Assembly (NCBI RefSeq): GCF_003129965.1
Contig: NZ_NRCJ01000020.1
Location: forward strand, 1 to 44,163
Direction: 5' to 3'
Length of the DNA stretch: 44,163 nt
From: Aggregatibacter kilianii
GTDB taxonomy: Bacteria > Pseudomonadota > Gammaproteobacteria > Enterobacterales > Pasteurellaceae
The position numbers and the translations under genes were made by a program. A model generated the notes under the pieces. The model was not told where the DNA came from. It was given only the letters and a program-made list of their open reading frames with translations, and ran no database searches. Below are positions 7,885 to 14,600 of the stretch, one piece after another (within the stretch, counting starts at the first letter, position 1; every line of letters starts with the position of its first letter).

Positions 7885-8868
7885 ATGGCGGACTTCAACG
7901 GCTATCAACAACACGAAAATCTAAGTAAAATCAAAAAAATCGTGGCGATTGGCGGAGGACATGGATTAGGTCGGGTAATGTCCGCATTAAGTTTTATGAA
8001 CGAACGTCTCACCGCCATTGTCACCACCACCGATAACGGCGGTTCCACAGGACGCATCCGCTCCGATCAAGGCGGCATTGCCTGGGGCGATTTACGCAAC
8101 TGCCTCAACCAAATTATCACGCAACCCAGCACCGCTTCCGCTCTTTTTGAATATCGATTCAGCGGCAATGGCGAATTAGCAGGGCACAATCTCGGCAATT
8201 TGATGTTAAAAGCGCTGGAAGATTTACATATCCGTCCCATGGAGGCCGTTAACCTGATTCGTGATTTGCTTAATGTCAAATCCTTCATTGTTCCTATGTC
8301 TGAACAACCTGTTCACCTCGCCGCCGTTTTAGGCAGCGGTTCCAGCGTGGTGGGTGAGGTGCGTGTGGATAGTTTAACCGAACTGCCGAAATCTATTTTT
8401 CTCCTGCCTCATGTGCAAGCTACGCCGGAAGCCATTAACGCACTAAAAGAAGCAAAAGTTATCCTGTTCGGACCGGGCAGTTTTCTAACCAGTATTCTGC
8501 CGCCGATTTTGTTGCCTGAGGTTATCGAACAATTACAACAAAGCCGTGCCAAGAAGATTTTTATTGATAATCTTGGTGTCGAACACAGCCCCGCCGCAAA
8601 ACTTTCCCTTGCCGATCGCATTCAATGGATAAACAATATCATCGGCAAACCGATCATTGATGCCGCCATCGTGCCATTCGACAGCGTGTCCTTGAATTGC
8701 CCTCAAGAAAATCAATCTAACATCAAAATCCTCGCTGGTCGCCTCAATGCCGACGATATTTCCTACCGCCACGATCGCTCCCTCCTCTGCTCCGCCATTG
8801 ACGAGCTTTTAGGCGAACTACTGGAATCACAAGAATACGAAGAGCACCCGGAGGCGATTAATATTTAA
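7885..8868 (+). CDS. yvcK: YvcK/YbhK (CofD-like) family protein
   Basis: The 327-residue protein belongs to the CofD/YvcK family. Bacillus YvcK is needed for growth on gluconeogenic carbon sources and binds UDP-GlcNAc; the E. coli homologue is YbhK. Diagnostic blocks are IVAIGGGHGLGRVMSALS (nucleotide-binding glycine motif), VTTTDNGGSTGRIR, GDLRNCLNQ, GHNLGNLMLKALE and FGPGSFLTSILPPIL. It sits divergently from moaA, as ybhK does beside moaABCDE in E. coli, so the neighbourhood is ancestral. A purine-rich site AAAGGAAAA precedes the ATG. A hairpin made of two uptake signals follows it. Confidence 0.9.
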   Translation: MADFNGYQQHENLSKIKKIVAIGGGHGLGRVMSALSFMNERLTAIVTTTDNGGSTGRIRSDQGGIAWGDLRNCLNQIITQPSTASALFEYRFSGNGELAGHNLGNLMLKALEDLHIRPMEAVNLIRDLLNVKSFIVPMSEQPVHLAAVLGSGSSVVGEVRVDSLTELPKSIFLLPHVQATPEAINALKEAKVILFGPGSFLTSILPPILLPEVIEQLQQSRAKKIFIDNLGVEHSPAAKLSLADRIQWINNIIGKPIIDAAIVPFDSVSLNCPQENQSNIKILAGRLNADDISYRHDRSLLCSAIDELLGELLESQEYEEHPEAINI

Positions 8869-8870
8869 TA

Positions 8871-8913
8871 AAAAGTGCGGTGAAAAAACACTGAGAATTT
8901 TCACCGCACTTTT
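8871..8913. terminator. Bidirectional terminator built from paired uptake signals
   Basis: AAAAGTGCGGTGAAAA (8871-8886) and TTTTCACCGCACTTTT (8898-8913) are perfect 16-bp inverted arms with A and T flanks. They lie between the convergent ends of yvcK and the RhuM-Fic gene. Confidence 0.9.
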
Positions 8914-8931
8914 CTGCTGAAAATCAATCCA

Positions 8932-9924
8932 TCAAGCTTTCAATAAAATAAAATGCTCAATAAGCTTAATCATGAGTTCTTTCTGTTCAGGCAAACTTTC
9001 CGCCACAAGCAAGGCTAGCGCCACTAGTGTATTATCGTTAATCAGCTGTTCCACCGGCTTTGCTAACAAATGCTGATTCAGACGCAAATACCATAAAAAC
9101 AAAAAAGATCCGGTGCGCTTATTGCCGTCGGTTAACGGATGATTTTTGATAATAAAATACAACAAATTCGCTGCCCGAGCAGCAACGTTCGGGTAAAAGA
9201 GCGTATCGCCGAAGCCTTGTTCAATGGTTGCAACGGCGGAAGCCAGTCCGGAATTTCGTTGCTGTCCGAATAACGCCGTCGCCTCGCCTTTCGCTATTAA
9301 CGCCTGCTTTAATTGGGAAATCGCCTGTAACACATTATCCAAAACTAACGGAACCATATTATCCTGCTTATTTTGATTCGCGGTTAAACTTTGTTCGTCA
9401 TAAGCCTGTAACAAGCTCCAACTGCGCGCATACTCCCGCACCACCACTAATACCGCTTTACCCTCATCGGATAATAATGCTTGATTATTTAACGTTTGCC
9501 CAAGCAACCTAATCACTTGCTCAAATTCAATGCCGCGTTCTTGTAACCGCCGTTCATTTAACGCATAACCCAGCACCAAATATTGCTTCAAAGTTTGTGT
9601 CGCCCATTGTCGGAATTGCGTCGCCCGCTTAGAGCTGATGCGATAACCGACAGAAATAATGGCATCGAGGTTGTAATATTTTCTCTTACGTTTAACCTGA
9701 CGCTCCCCTTCTTGCTGAACTTGTAAGAAATCCTTACAAGTTGAATTTTCCTCTAGTTCTAATTCCTCATAAATATTTTTAAGGTGCATCGTAATGTTCT
9801 GTACCTTAACTTCAAACAATTCTGCCATTTGCGCTTGTGTCAGCCAAACCGTCTCCTTCTCAAAAGATACAGTTAACGAAACCTTCCCGTCCTGACTGGT
9901 GTAAATCTGAATTTGGTTAGTCAT
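8932..9924 (-). CDS. RhuM-family protein with C-terminal Fic/Doc domain
   Basis: The 330-residue protein has two parts. The N-terminal RhuM (virulence-associated) domain, about residues 1-130, includes VWLTQAQMAELFEV, an HTH-like block, and YYNLDAIISVGYRISSKRA. The C-terminal half (about 190-330) is a Fic/Doc domain with HPLTDGNKRTG at 262-272, close to the Fic HxFxxGNxR signature. Fic enzymes usually transfer AMP or another nucleotide-derived group to proteins; Doc phosphorylates EF-Tu. I see no inhibitory helix motif and no adjacent antitoxin. The start at 9924 was chosen for its upstream AAAGGA and the family's beginning MTNQIQIY; the longer frame to 10008 has no support. Accessory or defence-associated; target unknown. 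Confidence 0.82.
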   Translation of the reverse strand: MTNQIQIYTSQDGKVSLTVSFEKETVWLTQAQMAELFEVKVQNITMHLKNIYEELELEENSTCKDFLQVQQEGERQVKRKRKYYNLDAIISVGYRISSKRATQFRQWATQTLKQYLVLGYALNERRLQERGIEFEQVIRLLGQTLNNQALLSDEGKAVLVVVREYARSWSLLQAYDEQSLTANQNKQDNMVPLVLDNVLQAISQLKQALIAKGEATALFGQQRNSGLASAVATIEQGFGDTLFYPNVAARAANLLYFIIKNHPLTDGNKRTGSFLFLWYLRLNQHLLAKPVEQLINDNTLVALALLVAESLPEQKELMIKLIEHFILLKA

Positions 9925-10105
9925 TTCATTTATCCTTTGTCGCAATATCGACCCAACAATCGACAATAGATTACAAGAAAAATAAAACACCGCCAAAACG
10001 CACCGCACTTAAATCGCTACGCAGATCACAAAATTCACATTTTTTACTTAATAAAAACAGATAATTAAGCATAATGATGAAGTTTATTTCATCAGGAGGT
10101 TTATC

Positions 10106-10810
10106 ATGCAAAAAATGTTACTGCTCAGTGGTTCAAGATATGGCAATACGGGTTATTTGGAACACGCGATTCCGTGGTTACGGGATTTTCTCGCACCGTA
10201 TCAGGGCAAAAAAATCGCCTTTGTACCTTATGCCGGTGTGCGCCAAACTCACGATCAATATGAACAAAAAGTGCAACAAATTTTGGCGCCGTTAAATATG
10301 GACATTCAATCGGTACACCACGGCAAGCCGCACCGCGCCATTATTGAGCAGGCTGACGTTATCGCTATCGGTGGCGGGAACACGTTTTGTCTGTTAAAAC
10401 AAATGTATGAGCATGATTTGTTAGGGATTATTCGTGAGAAAGTAAAAAGCGGCACGCCGTATTTCGGTTGGAGCGCCGGTGCCAATATGGCGAGCAAATC
10501 GATTATGACTACCAACGACATGCCCATTACTTACCCGCCGTCTTTTGATGCGCTGAATTTGTTCCCTTATCAAATTAACCCGCATTTTATTTCCGGTAAA
10601 ATGCCGGGGCATAACGGCGAAAGCCGTGAAGAACGTTTTGAGGAATTTTTACTGGTGAATCCGACAGCGCAAATCTATGCTATGCCGGAAGGCTCGGCGT
10701 TTTTGATTAGCGGTAATCAAGTTAAAATTCTCGGCGAACATAATATTGTGCATTTTAGTGAAAAGATGCTGCGTCGTGAAATTCCTGTCGGATCGGTGTT
10801 TGAAATTTAA
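10106..10810 (+). CDS. pepE: Peptidase E (alpha-aspartyl dipeptidase)
   Basis: PepE is a cytoplasmic serine peptidase that hydrolyses dipeptides with N-terminal aspartate. The 234-residue protein belongs to family S51. The class-I glutamine-amidotransferase-like fold shows [11 protein letters not shown] and the nucleophile elbow [10 protein letters not shown], whose Ser is catalytic. [20 protein letters not shown] is the conserved segment after it, with the active-site His. A strong ribosome site (CAGGAGG) lies 7 bp before the ATG. It is monocistronic, closed by a large hairpin of paired uptake signals. Confidence 0.95.
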   Translation: MQKMLLLSGSRYGNTGYLEHAIPWLRDFLAPYQGKKIAFVPYAGVRQTHDQYEQKVQQILAPLNMDIQSVHHGKPHRAIIEQADVIAIGGGNTFCLLKQMYEHDLLGIIREKVKSGTPYFGWSAGANMASKSIMTTNDMPITYPPSFDALNLFPYQINPHFISGKMPGHNGESREERFEEFLLVNPTAQIYAMPEGSAFLISGNQVKILGEHNIVHFSEKMLRREIPVGSVFEI

Positions 10811-10818
10811 TCGTTAAA

Positions 10819-10884
10819 AAAGTGCGGTTGGTTTTCAGATTGTTTTTCGGAGATGAAAAACGCGTTGAAAACCAACCGCACTTT
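10819..10884. terminator. Large bidirectional uptake-signal hairpin
   Basis: AAAGTGCGGTTGGTTTTCA (10819-10837) and its exact inverse (10866-10884) form 19-bp arms. The loop contains a smaller nested stem (GTTTTTC/GAAAAAC). It lies between convergent pepE and the PrpF-like gene. Confidence 0.88.
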
Positions 10885-10897
10885 ACTCGTCTAAAAC

Positions 10898-11971
10898 CTA
10901 ATCCGCCAGGCTTTCATCATAATACACCTCGCCTATCATTAACGGACGTGCGGTGCGTACAAGCGCGGCGCGGGTGAATTTATAGCCCGTAACATCATCC
11001 GGCTCACATAGCATATCCACGCTGATAAAACCCGACGGATGCTCAATCGTGATTACGCTGCCGGTGTCTTTATACAGTTCGGCGGCAATCGTGCCTTCAA
11101 TTTTAGCGGCGGCGGAGACGCAAATGGAACCGGTAACCGCATGGCTGGCATGGCATTTGTCCGGCACGAAATAGCGGGAGGTAATGTTGCCTTTGCCGGC
11201 GGGGCGGGAAAGAATACCGATCTTCGGAATCACTTTATTCGACACATCGCCCAAGCCCATCAATTCGCCCGCTTTGCGTCGGATCGGTTCGATAATCTCA
11301 AACAAGGCGGGATTGGCGTCCAGTTCCGCCTTGCTTTCTTTCCCCGTTAAACCTAAATCTTCGGCATTAAACAACACCATCGGCATGGCGACATCAATAC
11401 AAGTGACGCGATAGCCGTTAATCTCATCCTGTTTATTGCCGGTAGGGAAAATTTTGCCGGTTTTCGCCCCTTCGATTTGGCTGAAATTCAAGTTTACCGG
11501 TGAGCCGGAACCCGGTACGCCCGAGACTTCAGCCGTGCCGTCATACTTCAACTGCCGATTCGGACTTTGTGCCGACACTTCAATTAGGCTGCTGGTATTC
11601 ACGTTGTTTACCACCACGCTGGTGATGCCGTCCTGCAATTCAATCAGCCCTTTTTCAGCGGCGAAACAAATAATGCCGGAGAGAATATTGCCGCATGACG
11701 GCGCGGTATCAACGACTTTTTTATCAATGCCGACTTGAGCAAAAAGATAGTCTAAATCCACCCCTGCCTGTTGTGATTTAGACACAATCGCCACTTTGCT
11801 GGTGACGCTGGTTGCGCCGCCTAAGCCGTTTATTTGCGTAGCATCGCCGGAACCCATGACGGTCATCAGAAATTTATCACGTTCCGCAATATCTGTAGGT
11901 AAATCTTGTTTTAAAAAATACAACCCTTTGGATGTGCCGCCGCGAATAATCATACAAGGAATTCGTCTCAC
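10898..11971 (-). CDS. prpF: PrpF-family cis/trans isomerase, candidate aconitate isomerase
   Basis: PrpF proteins have the diaminopimelate-epimerase fold and isomerise 2-methylaconitate; a Shewanella PrpF has been co-crystallised with trans-aconitate. The 357-residue product shows MIIRGGTSKGLYF, GSGDATQINGLGGATSVTSK, TAPSCGNILSGI (catalytic-type Cys), KCHASHAVTGSICVSAAA and the C-terminal TARPLMIGEVYY. The GTG at 11971 is the likely start because AGGAG lies 7 bp upstream; the upstream TTG at 12001 has none. It is downstream of a DASS transporter and 2.6 kb from acnB. No AcnD, PrpC or PrpB gene is here, so propionate degradation is not the obvious role. I infer isomerisation of an imported tricarboxylate. 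Confidence 0.85.
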   Translation of the reverse strand: MRRIPCMIIRGGTSKGLYFLKQDLPTDIAERDKFLMTVMGSGDATQINGLGGATSVTSKVAIVSKSQQAGVDLDYLFAQVGIDKKVVDTAPSCGNILSGIICFAAEKGLIELQDGITSVVVNNVNTSSLIEVSAQSPNRQLKYDGTAEVSGVPGSGSPVNLNFSQIEGAKTGKIFPTGNKQDEINGYRVTCIDVAMPMVLFNAEDLGLTGKESKAELDANPALFEIIEPIRRKAGELMGLGDVSNKVIPKIGILSRPAGKGNITSRYFVPDKCHASHAVTGSICVSAAAKIEGTIAAELYKDTGSVITIEHPSGFISVDMLCEPDDVTGYKFTRAALVRTARPLMIGEVYYDESLAD

Positions 11972-12008
11972 GCTAGTCTCCTGTTCAATAAAAAAACGCA
12001 AGAAAAAC

Positions 12009-12045
12009 GCACCGCACTTTATGACGAAACATAAAAAAGCGGTGC
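12009..12045 (-). other. Hairpin between transporter and prpF
   Basis: GCACCGC (12009-12015) pairs with GCGGTGC (12039-12045), and inside it TTTATG (12018-12023) pairs with CATAAA (12030-12035). On the minus strand the stem is followed by GTTTTTC. It may attenuate read-through into prpF or stabilise transporter mRNA. It includes an uptake signal. Confidence 0.55.
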
Positions 12046-12054
12046 GAGACTCAA

Positions 12055-13515
12055 TTAATTAAATAAGCCCATATTGTATAAGGCAGACCACCAGCCGAAG
12101 CCGATAGTGATATGAATAAGCAAGGTGACTGCCGCGCATACGGCGCCTGTAATCCAGAAGGATTTTACGTCGTGATAACCTAATCCATAAATGACCGCAG
12201 CAGGTGCAGAACCGTAGTGTGTCACCATACTGCCGTAGCTGTTGGAAAAGAGTAAACCGAGGGATAGTAATATCGGGTCGGCACCGGCGGCTAAGCCTAC
12301 GGCTGAAAAAACAGGGACCATCGACGCCACATAAGCCCCGCCCGAAGCGAATAAATATCGCACCAGCACGCTTAACACCAAAAGCAGAATTGTCACGAAC
12401 ATCGGGTTAACGCCTTCGCCGGAAATAATGTTCCCCATGGTGACGGATAACCAGCCGAAAAAGCCCGCTTTATCCAATACCGTCGCCAATCCCAATAAAC
12501 CGCCGTACCAAGTGAAGGTTGTCCAGCCGCCTTTGTTTTTAAGCATATCTTCCCAGCTCAATACGGAAGTGAGGATAATCAGCGCCATCGCCGTAATCGC
12601 GACCGTCGCAGCGGAAATGCCCAAAAAGTCGGAGAAAACCCAACCGAATACCGCACCGAAAAAGAGCACGATAAGCGTTTTTTCACGGCGACTCATCGGT
12701 CCCATTTCTTCCAAGCCTTTTTGTGCAATTTCTTTGTTATTCACTTCTTTTAACTCAGGCTTATAAAGGAAATACACCACCACAGGCATGAGAAGCAGCG
12801 CGATAAACCCCGGTATGCACGCAGCGAGAAACCATTGTGTCCAGTTATAATCAATATGCAAAATCGGGCGCATAAGCTCCAACGCCACCGCATTCGGCGC
12901 CATGCCGGTTAAGGTAATGTAACCGGTGGTTTTTACCACCATATAAGTGTTAAGCAAAAGATAATGCCCGGCTTTGCGCGGAGTGGTTTCCGGCTCCGAA
13001 CCTAAGGAAACCGCGGTAGATGCCATAATCGGTGCCATGATGCCGCCCCCACGTGCGGTGGTTGAAGGCATTGCGGGAGAAATCAGCAGATCTAAAAAGG
13101 CGTTCACATAGCCCAAACGTAATGTAGTGCTACCGAACGCCCCGATCATTTTATACGCGATTCGACGCCCAAGCCCGGTTTGAACGAAGGCTCCGCTCAT
13201 GGCAAAGGCGGCGAAAATCAACCAGGTTGTACCCGATTTATACCCGTCTAATACCGCGCCCTCTTTTAACGCGATTTTCGTGCCGTTCACCGTTTCCGCC
13301 GGTGTGTTGGCAATAATAATGGAGGCTAAGGCAACCGCCGCCAATAAAATCGGCGGTGCGGGAAAAGGCTTAAGAATTAAGGCGATAATCGTGCCGATAT
13401 AGACACCAAGCAAATGCCAGCCAATCAGCGACAAGCCCTCCGGCGCGGGAAAAAGATAAGTTAACAGCGGAAATGCCAGAATAATGGCATAGTGAATAAG
13501 CTTTTTGGTATTCAT
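12055..13515 (-). CDS. DASS (SLC13/CitT-type) anion:Na+ or antiport dicarboxylate/tricarboxylate transporter
   Basis: The 486-residue polytopic membrane protein belongs to the divalent anion:sodium symporter family. It has about 12 hydrophobic segments spread over the whole length. Family markers are the GTTWLIFAAFAMSGAFVQTGLG helix region, ISPAMPSTTARGGGIMAPI (first substrate/Na site with a P-S-T-T-A-R run) and SNSYGSMVTHYGSAPAAVIYG (second site). It is related to citrate/succinate and tartrate/succinate antiporters (CitT, TtdT). With prpF downstream, acnB and gntR nearby, it is probably the importer of the acid those enzymes process; the substrate is an inference. It has a TTGACA promoter overlapped by a palindrome. 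Confidence 0.88.
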   Translation of the reverse strand: MNTKKLIHYAIILAFPLLTYLFPAPEGLSLIGWHLLGVYIGTIIALILKPFPAPPILLAAVALASIIIANTPAETVNGTKIALKEGAVLDGYKSGTTWLIFAAFAMSGAFVQTGLGRRIAYKMIGAFGSTTLRLGYVNAFLDLLISPAMPSTTARGGGIMAPIMASTAVSLGSEPETTPRKAGHYLLLNTYMVVKTTGYITLTGMAPNAVALELMRPILHIDYNWTQWFLAACIPGFIALLLMPVVVYFLYKPELKEVNNKEIAQKGLEEMGPMSRREKTLIVLFFGAVFGWVFSDFLGISAATVAITAMALIILTSVLSWEDMLKNKGGWTTFTWYGGLLGLATVLDKAGFFGWLSVTMGNIISGEGVNPMFVTILLLVLSVLVRYLFASGGAYVASMVPVFSAVGLAAGADPILLSLGLLFSNSYGSMVTHYGSAPAAVIYGLGYHDVKSFWITGAVCAAVTLLIHITIGFGWWSALYNMGLFN

Positions 13516-13547
13516 AGATACACTCCGACAAGAAAAATAGATAGAAA

Positions 13548-13587
13548 CAACTAGTCATATAGTTGAATTATTTATACCTACTGTCAA
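13548..13587 (-). promoter_or_regulatory. Promoter of the DASS-prpF unit with overlapping palindromic operator
   Basis: On the minus strand TTGACA (13587-13582) is followed after 17 bp by AACTAT (13564-13559). The palindrome CAACTAGTCATATAGTTG (13548-13565, 6-bp arms) covers that -10 element. It contains the decamer TAGTCATATA, which recurs at 14543-14552 upstream of acnB and gntR. A repressor bound here would block the promoter. Confidence 0.55.
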
Positions 13588-13632
13588 TGTGGATATTTAT
13601 CTTTTTTATGAATTTGTGATTTATGTCAAAAA

Positions 13633-13656
13633 AAGAGCAACCTTACGGCTGCTCTT
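13633..13656 (-). terminator. Terminator downstream of gntR (second)
   Basis: AAGAGCA (13633-13639) pairs with TGCTCTT (13650-13656), extended by inner GC pairs. On the minus strand seven T residues follow. It separates gntR from the transporter promoter. Confidence 0.8.
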
Positions 13657-13682
13657 AAAGAGGTTTGAGTTGTAACGACAAT

Positions 13683-13727
13683 AAAAAGTGCGGTTAAAAA
13701 AACATGTATTTTTTGAACCGCACTTTT
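13683..13727. terminator. Terminator from paired uptake signals after gntR
   Basis: AAAAGTGCGGTT (13684-13695) pairs with AACCGCACTTTT (13716-13727), with AT-rich inner sequence. It lies 11 bp beyond the gntR stop. Confidence 0.85.
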
Positions 13728-13738
13728 CCGCCTACGCA

Positions 13739-14482
13739 CTACGTAATGATCGTTTCGTAGTAATAATTCTCCGCCAAGCCATAGGTTTCGCGGTATTCCA
13801 CCGTGCTACCGTCCAAACCTTTTGCGGCACGACAGACACGAACGACGGCGTTTTCTTCATTGTCGGTTAAATACGGATCGGCATGTTTAAGCAGAAAATT
13901 CATCTGTTCTTTTGCCGAAATCACCATTTGTCCGCAATGTTCAAAATAAAACGGGTAAAGGCGGGATGGAAATTGTTCCGGCGACAATTGGAGAAAACTG
14001 CCGAATTTTTCTTCGGACAACCAGATTTTATCACTCAGAATCACGCGCTCTCCATCCACACGAACCCGCTCCAGATAAATCAACGGCGCGTCAACCGCTA
14101 ATCCTAAAATCGCATTAATCTTTTCATCAGAGGGAACGCGTTTTACAACTTTAACCACACCCGAGAGTTTATCATTTTCATTGTCTTCCTCAGTGAAAGC
14201 GTAAAAACGAATCAGAGAAGATTTAATAAATGCGGGATGCTTCAAAAACGTGCCCTTGCCTTGATGTTTAATCAGAACGCCTTCTTCCACCAAAACTTCC
14301 ACCGCTTTGCGAATGGTGCCGATTGATACGCCGTATTCATTCGCCAATTCCTGTTCGCTTGGAATAGCTTTGTCAAATAGCCAGTTTTGATTTGCCAAAA
14401 ATTGTTGAAGTTCATATTTGATCTGGATATAGCGAGGCATTTTGTACGCATTGGCATAATTCGCGTCGTAACTTTGTATCAT
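13739..14482 (-). CDS. GntR-family (HutC/UTRA) transcriptional regulator
   Basis: The 247-residue protein has an N-terminal GntR winged helix (about residues 15-85; ELANEYGVSIGTIRKAVEVL with the turn-recognition helix, then LIKHQGKGTFL). A C-terminal UTRA ligand-binding domain of the HutC subfamily follows (about 100-245; PLIYLERVRVDGERVILSDKIWLS, and DGSTVEYRETYG near the end). UTRA domains bind small effectors such as sugars or organic acids. It is divergent from acnB and has two terminators behind it, so it is transcribed alone. The shared decamer in the acnB/gntR gap and at the transporter promoter suggests that it controls both units. Effector unknown; a tricarboxylate is plausible. Confidence 0.9.
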   Translation of the reverse strand: MIQSYDANYANAYKMPRYIQIKYELQQFLANQNWLFDKAIPSEQELANEYGVSIGTIRKAVEVLVEEGVLIKHQGKGTFLKHPAFIKSSLIRFYAFTEEDNENDKLSGVVKVVKRVPSDEKINAILGLAVDAPLIYLERVRVDGERVILSDKIWLSEEKFGSFLQLSPEQFPSRLYPFYFEHCGQMVISAKEQMNFLLKHADPYLTDNEENAVVRVCRAAKGLDGSTVEYRETYGLAENYYYETIIT

Positions 14483-14500
14483 GTAATAACCTTAAAAAAT

Positions 14501-14552
14501 GTGTTGACATACACGATAAAAGGGATTACCGTGCATGACATATAGTCATATA
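14501..14552. promoter_or_regulatory. Divergent acnB/gntR control region with operator-like repeats
   Basis: GTGTTGACATACAC (14501-14514) includes a -35-like TTGACA. The dyad ATGACATATAGTCAT (14535-14549, 5-bp arms ATGAC/GTCAT) follows. TGACATA occurs at 14505-14511 and 14536-14542, 31 bp apart, close to three helical turns. TAGTCATATA (14543-14552) matches the decamer in the DASS promoter. A -10 for acnB is not clear. Confidence 0.5.
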
Positions 14553-14600
14553 TATGTTTAATTGATTTCCTTGCGTTTATTCTATATTGGAGTGGTCATT

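Noticed and set aside
10898..11971. Assigning the PrpF gene to a standard propionate (2-methylcitrate) operon
   Set aside because: No prpB, prpC or acnD lies nearby, and the neighbours are a carboxylate transporter and acnB.
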